Source: Cololabis saira | Taxonomy: Eukaryota > Chordata > Actinopteri > Beloniformes > Belonidae | Direction of reading: 5' to 3' | NCBI RefSeq assembly: GCF_033807715.1 | Contig: NC_084596.1 | Coordinates: 40,565,958-40,629,957, forward strand | DNA length: 64,000 bases | Shown here: positions 1 through 10,479 of the stretch, piece after piece | Layout: each line of letters begins with the position of its first letter | Numbering within the stretch: position 1 is the stretch's first letter | Notes under the pieces: generated by a model | The model's input: the letters and a program-made list of their open reading frames with translations, nothing else | The model's database searches: none | Told to the model about the DNA's origin: nothing | Made by a program: the position numbers and the translations under genes

Positions 1-465
1 AAACGTTATGCAAAACATAAAACTGCAGGCCCTGTAAAAAAAGTACCTATCACTGTCCGGCTCCTCTTTTATGCTGGAAACCATAGGCGGTACAGGGGGT
101 TGTTGGGGGGGAGATGAAGTCCCTTCCTTCTTTTGATAGCTGTAGAGAAATAACATGTGTGAAACAGGGGGGGAGGGACACAAGAGAATCGCCTTTGTCT
201 CTGTAACCTACAGTCAGCACAAGCAACTTGGTCAGGTACATACAAACTCGGATGATAATCCCGAAATGATTCAATATGATAGATCTTCCATCTTTGCTAT
301 TTTCCACCGGAGGAAGCTACACATTACCTAAAACATTTGTATTTGTGGTTTGCAGTCATCGTTTACGATGCCAATACACGACTGATAATGCTAACATTAG
401 TTTTTGAAAATTACCATGTTAGAAATGAATAGATACCAGCTTGATAATTTGGACCTCTATTGTAT
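1..465. other. Unassigned sequence at window edge
   Basis: No host exon, LINE domain or terminal repeat was recognised here. A minus-strand 85-codon open frame (50-307) has no recognisable motif. The stretch may be the edge of a repeat that continues outside the window. Confidence 0.4.
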
Positions 466-1288
466 GGTGGCCGAGACCCGCCATTGCTGAAAATAAAAGT
501 AACGCTGCAAACAGAAACAAACGCTGCTGCTGCAAATAAAATAAACACTTAGCAAATAAAATAAACGCTGCAAACAAATAGAAACGCTGTTGCAAATAAA
601 AAAAACGCTGAAAATATAAAGAAACCCCGCTTCAAATAAAATAAAAAAACGACGCAAATAAAAAAGCCACAACGGAAGTGAATTTACTATCTGTAAATGT
701 TTCTTTGCTCTTCTGTTGTTTCTTTGCTTTTCTATTCTCTTTTTGGTTTTCTGGAGGTTGGTAGCCACAAAAAGAAAGTTGGTACTATACTGTAGGATAG
801 GCTTTTATACGCAGTTTGCTTCAGCCTATGCCTTTTCAGTCATTGTTCAACACATTTTTGGTTTTGTATGAAATGTTAATGCTGTGCAAAATGTTTTTAT
901 TGGTGTTGTGTTTTGTGTTGTCATGACTGAATAAACTTCATTCATTCATTCATTCATTCATCAATTACCCGGGGCTGTTTTTGCTGATGCACCGGTGTTT
1001 TTATGTGAGAGGTTTTGTTGTTTTTGTTGTTTTTATCATTAATAATAATGCCAAGAATAATCTAAAGCGTGGGTAACTAGTTATTTGTATGAATGTGAAG
1101 TTGAAGCTGTGTGTGGTTCAAGGGACTTCTCCTCTCACGTAAAAACATCGGTGCATCAGCAAAAATAGTCCCCGGTAATTCACTTCCGTTGTGGCTTTTT
1201 TATTTGCGTCGTTTTTTTTATTTGCAGCGGCATTTGTTTCTGTTTCCAGCGTTACTTTTATTTTCAGCAGTGGCTGGTCTCGGCCACC
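466..1288. repeat. Inverted-repeat DNA element, nested
   Basis: The ends are inverted: GGTGGCCGAGACC at 466-478 pairs with GGTCTCGGCCACC at 1276-1288. Homology continues inward for roughly 100 bases through runs of AAATAAA and ACGCTGC. Flanks read TGTAT on the left and GTACT on the right, so no convincing target duplication is seen. The interior holds what looks like a LINE 3' end closing in an ATTC run (790-960) and a second, smaller inverted-repeat element. The superfamily is not assigned. Confidence 0.7.
963..1180. mobile_element. Small fold-back MITE inside the larger inverted repeat
   Basis: The segment starts AATTACCCGGGGCTG and ends with the near-complement TAGTCCCCGGTAATT. The arms stay paired for about 45 bases (TTTGCTGATGCACCGGTG on the left, CATCGGTGCATCAGCAAA on the right). 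About 120 unpaired bases form the loop. It lies immediately after the ATTC tail of a LINE-like 3' end. No coding capacity. Confidence 0.6.
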
Positions 1289-1407
1289 GTACTACTGGGT
1301 AGTAGTTCTTGGTTTATGAACATAAACGGAGGACTCGATGGCCTCAGTGATAAGACAAGACACATTACAAACTCAAAACGACTGTATATACAGTAGATTG
1401 TACTTAC

Positions 1408-1601
1408 TAGTCCAACAATAACATGGCTAGATCCCCATCGGTCGGACATCCCTCCTCGTCTTTCAGCTCCCGCCAGCGAGTGAACGCCGGGCCAATGTTT
1501 ACTCTGGTCCGGGCACTGAGCTTGTTACTCTCCCGCTTTCTTTTTTTCGTCTCCTCCGATAAATATTTTGTTTTCTTGGGGTTTTTCGCTGCTTCGGCCA
1601 T
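1408..1601 (-). pseudogene. Transposon-associated coding exon (fish family, function unknown)
   Basis: The minus-strand frame from the ATG at 1601 reads MAEAAKNPKKTKYLSEETKK, then a basic stretch and the motif TRVNIGPAFTRWRELK, then an acidic turn and AMLLLD. Directly after it, at 1407-1401 on the minus strand, is a strong splice donor GTAAGTA, so this reads as a 5' coding exon whose next exon lies below 1400 or is lost. I recall RVNIG-x-AF-x-RWRELK followed by a hydrophobic LLLD as a recurrent exon of repetitive fish genes, probably transposon-encoded; this is recollection, not a search. The frame is open upstream into a Glu-rich stretch made by the CTT array at 1627-1776, which is probably not translated. 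No partner exon was found in the window. Confidence 0.45.
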
Positions 1602-1626
1602 GATTCCAGCTCCACCAGCCTGAGCT

Positions 1627-1776
1627 TCTGCTTCTTCTTCTGCTTCTGCTTCTGCTTCTTCTTCTTCTTCTTCTTTGGGGTTTAACGGCAGCTTGCATCC
1701 AGTCTCTTCTTCTTCTTCTTCTTCTTCTATTTCTACTTCTACTTCTCCTCCTCCTTCTTCTTCTTCTTCTTTTTTA
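1627..1776. repeat. Degenerate CTT/CTC trinucleotide array
   Basis: Interrupted runs of TTC, TCT and CTT cover about 150 bases. On the minus strand they give the long poly-Glu stretch that fuses in frame with the exon below. A microsatellite origin explains the acidic open frame better than selection for protein. Confidence 0.85.
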
Positions 1777-1861
1777 ACGGCGGTTGGCATCCAGCTTTTA
1801 GGTGCATTACCGCCACCTTCTGTTCCGGAGTGTGGACCAGACCGTAGTTTCCCCATCACCT

Positions 1862-2030
1862 GATAAGATAAGATAAGATAAGATAAACCTTTAATAGTCC
1901 CACAGAAAGGAAATTTGCAGTTTACAGCAGCAAAGGGGATAGTGCAAAAACAAGAGGCATCAATAGAAAAGTAATAACACAGTAATAATAATAACACACT
2001 ATAAACACTATAAACAGTAAACTGGTATAC

Positions 2031-2063
<33 letters not shown>

Positions 2064-2595
2064 GATAAATAATAAGAAATACTAGTATATAAAAAGATAA
2101 CAGACGGATATTTACAGATGGATATTTACATAATTGCACGTTGCAGTGAGTGAAAGATATTGCACATTATTTCCCTTGTGTACATTTATTGTCAGGTTGT
2201 ATGTGGTCTACTGTGAGCAGTGCTGGTTGTGTAGTCTCACAGCTGCAGGGAGGAAGGACCTTCTGTAGCGCTCCTTCACACACCTAGGGTGAAGGAGCCT
2301 GTCGCTGAATGAGCTCTCCAGCGCTCTGAAGGTCCTTCATGGGGTGGGAGTCCTTCTCCATCATGGATGACAGCTTAGCCATCATCCTCCTCTCTCCCAC
2401 CACCTGCACTGTGTCCAGAGAGCAACCCACGACAGAGCCGGCCCTCTTGATGGTTTTGTCCAGCCTCCTTCTGTCTGCAGCTGGGATGTTGCTGCCCCAG
2501 CAGACCACTCCGAAAAAATGGCTGATGCCACCACAGTGTCGTAAAATGTTTTCAGGAGTTTCTCCTGCACACCAAAAGCCCTCAGCCTCCTGATA
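1862..2595 (-). mobile_element. CR1/Rex1-like LINE 3' end (RT C-terminus and 3' UTR)
   Basis: The 3' terminus is a GATAA tandem run at 1862-1885, followed inward by a typical fish LINE 3' UTR. Minus-strand frames at 2642-2382 and 2508-2284 read IRRLRAFGVQEKLLKTFYDT, then VCWGSNIPAADRRRLDKTIK, then VVGERRMMAKLSSMMEKDSH. This is the region after the reverse transcriptase palm in the CR1-like LINEs of fish. It is split by a frameshift and heavily 5' truncated. Confidence 0.75.
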
Positions 2596-2596
2596 A

Positions 2597-3695
2597 AACC
2601 AATAATTATTACACCTCCCACACCGACCTCATCTATATTCACCTTATTACTCTATCCCTGCCTATCATACTCTATCATACACTCCCGTCTCCCTTAAAAA
2701 AACCCATCAGTGCCCTAACCTGTGCTCTTTCGCCCATATTTAATAACCCTTTCAGTGTAAAATCCTGTATCCCTAAATCCTTTAATCTATTCACCATCTC
2801 CTCTCTCTGCACCTCATACCTCCTACACCTCAAAACTACGTGCTCTACTGACTCCTCCTCCCCACACCCCTCACATAACCCTGTTTGGTGCTTCCCTATC
2901 AGTTTAAGTGTTTTATTTAGTGCAGTATGCCCCAACCTCATCCTTGTCATAACCGTCTCCTCTCTCCTGTATCCACTACTCATCCTCCCTCCTCTTACAC
3001 TCTTTTGTACCTGATAGAAATGCCTCCCTCTCTCCTCCCGATCCCACATCTCTTGCCACATACTATTTAGTCCTTTCCCAGATCACGCTTTTTACCTCTG
3101 CCTTACTAATACTAAGATGCATTTCTACTTCACCTTTCTGTAAAGCCCTCTTAGCCAACTTGTCCGCCCTTTCGTTCCCGCTCACCCCTACATGTGCTGG
3201 AACCCACAGAAACCTCACCTGACCTCCCTGATGAACAATTCTAGTGACTGATTGAAGGACTGAATACAATATATCTTGACGGCTGTTAGAATGAAATGAC
3301 CTCAAGCTTGCAAGTACTGACGATGCATCTGAACACACTAATACCTTGACTAAACCAGCTTCCTCCACCCACCGTAATGCAACCAACACTGCCACCATTT
3401 CCACTGTATACACTGCTAATTTATCGGATGTTCTTCTATTGATCCCTATTCCTTTTCCTGGTACCGCCACCCCAAACCCTGTCACCTCTGCCCTGTCTCA
3501 GGTTGTTTGGCCCCATCTGTAAAAACAAGTGTAAATTCACTATACCTATTCATTATATGGAAGTTGAATGCACCCACCAAATTATTCACACCGTTTTCCT
3601 TCCTCTTAAGCTCTAACAAACCCCAATCAACCTCAGGCCAGCCTGAGCTCCAAGTCTTCTTCTCTGTTTTATTGGCGGGTCGCAAACAACTTTAA
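2597..3695 (-). mobile_element. RNase H-bearing LINE fragment (I/Nimb-like), copy 1
   Basis: Three minus-strand frames in succession belong to one decayed ORF2. The frame at 3485-3063 is an RNase H-like domain: TAEMVAVLVAL-type core seen as VYTVEMVAVLVALRWVEEAG, then VCSDASSVLASL and the C-terminal signature LWVPAHVGVSGNERADKLAK. The frame at 3061-2675 carries the C-terminal knuckle CEGCGEEESVEHVVLRC (Cys-x2-Cys, His, Cys). An RNase H domain followed by a CCHC-type knuckle is characteristic of I-group LINEs such as Nimb. Frames are broken between 3063 and 3482. 5' truncated. Confidence 0.7.
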
Positions 3696-3715
3696 GGTGC
3701 ATACCGCCCCCTACT

Positions 3716-4720
3716 GTTCAATTCAATTCAATTCAATTCACACTTTATTAAAGACACATCTCGAGAAGAGGTCCATAGTTACGACGGAGTATTAGGGCCA
3801 AACTAAGAAAAAAAAAATTTTGAAATTACGAAAATAAAGTAATAATAATATGAGAATAAAGTCGTAATATTACGAGAATAAAGTCGTTATATTTTGAGAA
3901 TAAAGTTGTAATATTAAATATATTATAAATATATAAATATAACTTCACAAGATGCTCAATATTTAACATTTTAACACAGGGAGAAGACTGCTCTTCCTGC
4001 TACAGTTCTCATGAATTAACACTTTATTCTTCTAATATTACGACTTTATTCTCATAAATTACGACTTTATTCTCGTAATGTTACGACTTTATTCTCGTAA
4101 TGTTACGACTTTATTCTCGTAATGTTACGACTTTATTCTCGTAATATTACGACTTTATTCTCGTAACGTTACGACTTTATTCTCATAATATTACGACTTT
4201 ATTCTATTACGACTTTATTCTCGCAACATTATGACTATTCTCGTAATTTTACGACTTTATTCTAATTATATTATTACTTTATTCTTGTAATTTCCATTTT
4301 TTTCTTGTCTTAGTTTGGCCCTAATACTCCGTCGTATAGTACCATAAAAAATGATACATATAACATACACGATATAAAAGACAACAACCTATGATATAAA
4401 AGACAACCAAAACCACAATACAGAAGACTTTAAAACAACAGTGACACAAAACGAAAACAGTGTCAGGCGCAAGTGTAGAGACATGAACGCCAGTGGTTCC
4501 ACAACGTAGATGTGAACCTGACTGAGCTGAGTGCAGGATTCATAATAAGCAGGTGATAATGCTATTTAAAGAGTTAGATACTCTACATATAAATGTGTAC
4601 ATCAAATTCCGTAGCACAGCAGCACAGGTTGGGACTCCAACACTAACGAACAGATGACTGGCACTACAGCTCCTTGGGACTTTAAGAACAGCCTCATGCA
4701 GTCATTATAAGCCACAGTTT
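3716..4720 (-). mobile_element. LINE 3' tail with AATTC repeats, interrupted
   Basis: A run of AATTC repeats at 3718-3740 followed by CACTTTATTAAAGACACATC resembles the 3' terminus and UTR of a fish LINE in minus orientation. The sequence is interrupted by the fold-back element at 3780-4336 and seems to continue at 4341. No coding frame remains, so the family is not identified, and the far boundary is approximate. Confidence 0.45.
3780..4336. mobile_element. Fold-back MITE with internal TTACGACTTTATTCTCG satellite
   Basis: The ends TACGACGGAGTATTAGGGCC (3780-3799) and its complement (ending at 4336) are perfect inverted repeats, flanked on both sides by TAGT (3776-3779 and 4337-4340). The interior is almost entirely ~20-bp units built on TTACGACTTTATTCTCGTAA: in forward sense on the right half, in complement on the left half. 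The whole element could fold into one long imperfect hairpin. It has no coding capacity. Confidence 0.8.
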
Positions 4721-4839
4721 AGCCTCTGCATGCTGCTTTTCTTGTTGCGACACCACAAGTGGCCAGTGTATAGGGATGTATAATATGTTTTAAACAAAGA
4801 AATTAAACAACAGTGCGTAAAATCATTTCATTTAGCCTG

Positions 4840-5993
4840 TTTTTAAATTATTTTTATCAGCCTAGTGTCTTTTAAGAAATGAATTAGTGCCTTTCTGGTG
4901 ATTTCAACCCCCTCTCCCTCTGTTCCCAGTATCCCCCTCAAATTCCACTCACGTCCTGCCTCTCTCACTTTTTCCTGTAGCCTTTCTCTTTCTATTTCAT
5001 ATCTGTTGCAATACATTAGAATATGTTCACTGTTTTCTTTTACTCCACAGTTCTCACACTTATCACTGTCCCCTTTTCCCATAACATACAAAGTGCCATT
5101 TAATCCTGTGTGGTCCAGTCTGAGTCTTGTTATGACTATTTCCTCCTTCTGTTCCTTTCTGTATAATTCTTTGTTATGATAGACTTTTGTATTTTGCGAT
5201 ATCCCTGTCCTTTCTGATCTTCCTCCCACCTTTTCTGCCATATTACCATTCCTTTCTTCTTTATTACTGCTTTACCTTCTCCTTTTCCTAGTGGAACTGG
5301 TATTGTTATTTCCTTTTGTAGAGCCATTTTTGCTCATTTATCAGCACCCTCATTCTCCGTTACTCCCTCGTGTGCTGGTACCCAACAGAACTGTACGTCT
5401 TTGCCACATCTGTGTATTCTTAGTAGGGCTGTTCGATTTTGCCCAAAAATAAAATCTCGATTTTTTTCTCTCAAAATCCGATTTTCGATTACGATTACGA
5501 TTATTTTGTGAATTGACAAAAGGCAAAGAAATGATTTCAAATATGCAGTTTTTTTATTGAACATTTGCCCCAAAATGAATGAATAAAGTGCAAAACTCTG
5601 TAAAATAAGTTGAAAAAAAGTTTTAAAAAATATAATAAAATATAAAGTTTTATCTCTGAAAAAAAAAAATCAGCAAATCAGCACTTGCAAACATACAGTA
5701 AGTTATATTTCCAATTAAAAATCGATTTTACGAGTTTCACGTTTTAACATCGTTCTAATTACATAATCGCGATTACGATTTAAAATCGATTAATCGAACA
5801 GCCCTAATTCTTAGTAAACTATGATAAATATCTATGAGTAAGTCTTCTCTGCAAGTTGTTGTTGATTGTATACTTTCTAATACAGCTATTGAGTCTGTGC
5901 ATACCACCACCTTATCAGGACTAACCTCTTCCACCCACCACTGTAACCCAATAAAGACTGACACCATTTCTGCTGTATAGTTGATTAAATAAT
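4840..5993 (-). mobile_element. RNase H-bearing LINE (I/Nimb-like), copy 2, 3' half
   Basis: The minus-strand frame at 5241-4843 encodes a C-terminal knuckle (CENCGVKENSEHILMYC) closely like copy 1 at 2.7 kb. The RNase H domain is split. Its N-terminal part, AEMVSVFIGLQWWVEE, lies at 5967-5815 and the motif VPAHEGVTENEGADK at 5400-5334. The interruption is the hAT MITE at 5424-5806. The 5' continuation of the same LINE is found beyond the L2 nest, at 12262-12783, as shown by the 17-bp duplication at 5977-5993 and 12262-12278. Confidence 0.75.
5424..5806. mobile_element. hAT-type MITE (TAGGGCTGTTCG family), 383 bp
   Basis: Terminal inverted repeats are TAGGGCTGTTCGATTTT and AATCGATTAATCGAACAGCCCTA. 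A perfect 8-bp target duplication ATTCTTAG flanks it (5416-5423 and 5807-5814). An 8-bp duplication together with TAG...CTA termini is diagnostic of the hAT superfamily. It is non-coding. It splits the RNase H domain of the LINE around it. A longer sibling lies at 62162-62889. Confidence 0.92.
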
Positions 5994-6261
5994 AATAATA
6001 ATAATAATAAACTTTATTTATATAGCACCTTTCCTGTCATAGAATGCAACTCAAAGTGCTTTACATGTCAAGAGAAGATAAGCAAAGCAAGCAAATAAAA
6101 ACAAAGCAGCTTTAAGACAGTGAAAAAAAAAAACAATATAGCAAACAGAATAAAACCAGCAATAAAAGCAATAGCAAAGAGCAAAAAGAGTAAAAGAGTA
6201 AAACAGGCACGGCAGTAAGCATAAATGGGGTCACACACAGGTAAGAACAAACCTTTAAAAT

Positions 6262-7569
6262 TCAGCTAAAAGCAAGAGTAAAAAGGTGGGTCTTGAGCTG
6301 TGCTTTAAATATGTCAACTGAGGATGCCTGTCTAAGGTGCACTGGAAGTTTATTCCAGGCTGTCGGGCCGTAGAAGCAGAAAGCTGCCTCGCCATGTCTT
6401 TTAGTTGCCATCCTCTTAGGCACTTGGAGCAAGCCAGCGGTTGTGGACCTGAGATGGCGGCCTGGGACATATCTGGGTAGGCAGTCGAGGAGGTAGGAAG
6501 GTGCTAGTCCATTTAAGGCTTTATAAACCAGTAAGAGAATTTTAAAATCAATCCTAAAAACTACTGGAAGCCAATGTAGTGAGGCTAAAACAGGGGAAAT
6601 GTGTTCTCTCATTTTGGTTCTGGTTAAAATTCTTGCTGCTGCATTCTGGACTATTTGAAGCCGGTCTGACGTTTTTTTTGGTAAGCCACAAAATAGTGCA
6701 TTGCAATAATCGATGCGGGAGAAAACAAATGCATGGACCAGTGTTTTTGCATCAACCAGAGACAGATATGATCTAATGCGTGCAATATTTCTAAGGTGAA
6801 AGAATGCGGTTTTGGTAATGAAATTCATATGCGCATTGAAATTTAGGTCAGAGTCAATGATAACCCCCAGGTTCCTTACTGTATGGTTATTTGCTACAGT
6901 TAGGTTACCAAGTCTGTTTTTAATTAATTCTTTCTGCTCATTGGAGCCAACTATGAGAACTTCAGTTTTGTCCTCATTTAATTTGAGGAAATTTTCACTC
7001 ATCCAGCATGTAATTGTAGAGAGACAGGTCAACAATGGATCAAGGGCAGAGGGGTCATCCGGAGCTACGGAGAGATAAAGCTGAGTATCGTCAGCATAAA
7101 AATGAAAGTTCACTCCATGAGCACTAATAAGCTCTCCCAGGGGCAGTATATACAGAGAGAACAAAAGAGGGCCCAGAATTGAGCCCTGTGGAATACCAGA
7201 GCTAATTATGTGAGTGTCTGAGACAGAGTCAGCTAGATTGACAAAATATCTTCTTCCCGACAGGTATGAGGAGAACCAGGATAGGGCTGTGCCTGACAGA
7301 CCTACCCAGTAGTTCAGACGTTGTATGAGAATTGAGTGGTCAATAGTATCAAACGCAGCTGTTAGGTCTAGGAGTAGAAGAACAGACACATGTTTCTTAT
7401 CTGCGGATACTCTAAGGTCATTGAGTACTTTTAGAAGCGCCGTTTCGGTGCTATGTCCCTTCCTAAATCCAGATTGCAGTTTGTTATGAACCATATTTTC
7501 CTGAAGGAAGACATCAAGTTGATGGTAGATTATTTTTTCCAGAACCTTGCCTAAGAAGGGCAAATTCAA
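6262..7569 (-). pseudogene. L2-A reverse transcriptase, C-terminal part
   Basis: This open minus-strand frame of 435 residues encodes the LINE reverse transcriptase from just after the NYRPIS motif to the natural C-terminus (residue positions here count from its first Met). Visible motifs in order are FRKGHSTETALLKVLNDL, the first catalytic Asp in LLLLDLTAAFDTIDHSIL, the turn GIPQGSILGPLLFSLYI, the catalytic box FHFYADDTQLYLS, NFLKLNEDKTEV, and the LASLHWLPVVFRIDFKILLL tail typical of L2. All catalytic aspartates are present and no internal stop occurs. The N-terminal continuation, with the endonuclease, was displaced about 2.9 kb by insertion of L2-B at 7568-10443, so this frame cannot give the complete protein. 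Related to copy B (8.5-10.4 kb) but clearly diverged. Confidence 0.9.
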
Positions 7570-7648
7570 TTCAATTCAATTCAATTTTATTTATATAGCG
7601 TCTAATACAACAGATGTTGTCTCTAGACGCTTTCCAGAGATCCAGAAC

Positions 7649-7692
7649 ATGAACATAAACATAAACATAAACATAAACATAAACATAAACCC
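7649..7692. repeat. ATAAAC hexanucleotide array in L2-B 3' UTR
   Basis: Six to seven head-to-tail copies of ACATAA occur in the 3' UTR of the inserted L2. A remnant L2 UTR copy at 38.0 kb lacks the array, so it expanded in this copy or its subfamily. Confidence 0.85.
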
Positions 7693-7867
7693 CCGAGCAA
7701 TTATTATATAAACAATGGCAGGTAAAAACTCCCTTAGTGGGAGAAAAGCCTTAAGCCAAACAGTGGCAAGGAAAAACTCCCCTTTAGGAGGGAAGAAACC
7801 TTGAGCAGGACCAGGCTCATAAGGGGGGACCCTCCTGCCGAAGGCCAGACTGGGGGAGTCAGGGACG

Positions 7868-8060
7868 TCGACAGCACACAGCAGGCAGGTGGAAGCAGCA
7901 GCGGGATGACCAGAGGTGGGGGGGGGGGGGCGTCAGCAGCACACAACAGTCATGTGGAAGCAGCAGCGGGATGACCAGAGGGGGGGGGGGGGCATCAGCA
8001 GCACACAACAGTCATGTGGAAGCAGCAGCGGGATGACCAGAGGGGGGGGGGGGGGTGCAG
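7868..8060. repeat. ~63-bp minisatellite, three copies, in L2-B 3' UTR
   Basis: Three consecutive units contain CAGCACACA, GTGGAAGCAGCAGCGGGATG and a poly-G run of 6-14 bases. Unit starts are about 63 bases apart. The G runs vary in length. A fourth, diverged unit may follow at 8090-8140. Confidence 0.8.
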
Positions 8061-8520
8061 GCAGGCGGAAGCAGCAACAGCAGACATCCACGTAGGCAGG
8101 TGGAAGAAGCAATGGGATGACCAGAGGGGGGGGAGGGCCGGGAACACAGGCCAGAACGCAGCTCCTGAGGCTCCGGCCTGCAAACATACACAAAAGAGAA
8201 AAAAGGGGGGCCGGCACAAGAAACTACAGGAACAATGGACAAAGATGATAGCTATGAGATATTTATAATAAATAAAAATGGTAATGGAGAAGAGAGGCAG
8301 GGAAAAGGAGAGGAGAAGAAGGGTGAGAGGCACCGCCCAGCGGATCATGTCGGTGCCCCCCTGCAGCATAAGCCTATAGCAGCATATCTACCGCGAAGCT
8401 ATATTTGAGACTAACTATTATAGTTTTGTTCTATAGCTGCGACAATGACTACTGACTCTAACACACTAAAGTTTACACTACCTAGAGATTTACCAACACC
8501 AGCTAGAGGTTTACTTAACA

Positions 8521-10479
8521 CTAACTATAAGCTTTACTAAACAGAAAGGTTTTAAGTTTAGTTTTAAAGGTGGAGGTGGTGTCAGCCTCCTTAACCCAGA
8601 TTGGAAGTTGGTTCCAAAGTAATGGTGCCTGATAGCAGAACGCCCGCCCTCCAAATCTACATTTAGATACTCTAGGAACTACGAGTAAACCTGCACCCTG
8701 GGAGCGGAGAGCTCGGCCAGGAACATAAGGTACTATCAAATCTTGTAAATACTGCGGAGCTAAGCCGTTTTGGGCTTTATATGCAAGTAATAAAATTTTA
8801 AATTGAATTCTGAATTTTACAGGTAGCCAATGGAGCGACGCTAACACTGGAGAGACGTGGTCTCTCCTGCGAATTCCTGTCAGTACTCGTGCTGCTGCAT
8901 TTTGGATCAGCTGGAGCCTATTCAGCAAATTACTTGGACATCCTGCTAACAACACATTACAGTAATCCAGTCTAGAAGATACAAACGCATGAACTAGTTT
9001 CTCTGCATCCCTCTGCGAGAGGATTTTCCTAATTTTTGCAATATTACGGAGATGGAAAAACGCTATTTTACAAACCTGATTAACATATGGTTTAAACGAC
9101 AAATCCTGATCGAAAACAACACCAAGGTTTCTCACAGTTGCACTCGAAGCCATCGCAACACCATCTAATCCCTTCCTAAGATGCTCTGGACCAAGAATGA
9201 TAACCTCTGTTTTATCTGAATTTAGAAGCAAGAAATTTCTGGACATCCAGTCCTTGATGTCCCTAAGACATGCCTGAAGTTTAACTAACGGTTCTGTTTC
9301 ATCCGGCTTCATAGACAAGTAGAGCTGCGTATCATCAGCATAACAATGAAAGTGTATGCCGTGATTCTGGATTATACTTCCCAACGGCTGCATGTATAAA
9401 CTGAACAAGACTGGCCCTAGCACTGAACCCTGCGGAACACCATAACAGACCCTCGACTGTTCTGAAGAAACCTCATGTACATGAACAAACTGGAACCTGT
9501 CAGATAGATATGATTTAAACCAACGTAGAGCTGTCCCTTTAATCCCAACAACATGCTCTAACCTGTGCAGTAAAATGCCATGGTCAACAGTGTCAAAAGC
9601 AGCACTGAGGTCCAGTAAAACCAATATGGACACTAATCCCTTATCTGAGGCCATAAGAAGGTCATTCGTAACTCGAACCAGTGCTGTCTCTGTGCTATGA
9701 TGCATTCTGAACCCTGACTGAAAGACTTCAAACAGATCATTTCTATACAAATAGTCACATAACTGGCTTGAAACTGCCTTTTCCAGAATTTTAGATACAA
9801 ATGGAAGGTTAGAAATTGGCCTATAATTAGCTAAGGTGTCTGGGTCAAGGGAAGGTTTTTTAAGTAAAGGTTTAATTACTGCCACTTTGAAAACCTGTGG
9901 TACATATCCTAAGCTTAGGGATAGGTTGATTTGGTCCAGTATTGTCACACCAATAAGAGAAAAAACATTTTTGAATAGTCGAGTCGGGATGGGGTCTAAC
10001 ATACATGTGGTTGACTTAGCTCTATTAACGAGTGAAGTCAGCTCAGGGAGGTCTATAGGATCAAAACAGTCTAGAGACAAGTCAGAGCCTAGGGAAGTCG
10101 CTAAAGCTGAAGAAACGCCCACAACCGGCTGGTTGATTTCTTCTCTAATTCTCGTGATTTTACTGTTAAAGAAGCTCATAAAGTCTTCACTACTGAGAGC
10201 TGCAGGAATACACGGCTCCACAGAGCTGTGACTCTTTGTCAGCCTGGCTACAGTGCTGAACAGAAAACGTGGGTTACTTTTGTTATCCTCTATCAACGTT
10301 GAATAATAAGCTGTTCTTGCTTTGCGAATGGCTTTTTTATATACTATTAGAATATCTTTCCATTCACGATAAGAGTCTACAGACCTACAAGAGTACCACT
10401 TCCTTTCCATTTTACGCACGCTTTGTTTCAACATGCGAATAAGAGATGGGTCTGTAATTGCCAAGCACAGTGGGATCAA
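8521..10479 (-). pseudogene. L2-B reverse transcriptase, open frame of 652 codons
   Basis: This frame encodes the reverse transcriptase of the inserted L2. Visible motifs include NYRPISNLPFVSKILEKAVS, HSTETALVRVTNDLL, the catalytic Asp in LVLLDLSAAFDTVDHGILL, YGVPQGSVLGPVLFSLYMQP, the catalytic box FHCYADDTQLYLSM, and SPVLASLHWLPVKFRIQFKI at the C-terminus. It ends FLFSKAYS. No internal stop is present and all palm aspartates are intact. The apurinic-type endonuclease is missing because the copy is 5' truncated. The first ~12 codons (10479-10444) come from the antisense-aligned host L2-A, so the annotated start is chimeric and not biological. No promoter is expected, so this is a dead-on-arrival insertion with a well-kept frame. 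Confidence 0.88.

Larger units (their letters stand above)
7568..10443 (-). mobile_element. L2-clade LINE B, 5' truncated, inserted in L2-A
   Basis: The 3' terminus is an AATTC run (7564-7585) next to TTTATTTATATAGCGTCTAA, and the long 3' UTR (7585-8520) carries several tandem repeats. The 5' end stops inside the region between endonuclease and reverse transcriptase. It sits between the NYRPIS and NLPFLGKVLEK motifs of L2-A, in the same orientation. No target duplication longer than about 3-4 bases (AAT) could be recognised. Boundaries are good to within a few bases. Confidence 0.85.

Noticed and set aside
1407..1997. Single 196-codon acidic protein
   Set aside because: The Glu-rich centre is the CTT microsatellite and the upstream part is a LINE tail. 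Only the last ~64 codons look like a real exon.
7734..8369. Proline-rich proteins on the minus strand at 7.7-8.4 kb
   Set aside because: They are translations of G-runs and the 63-bp minisatellite in the L2-B 3' UTR, in three frames at once.
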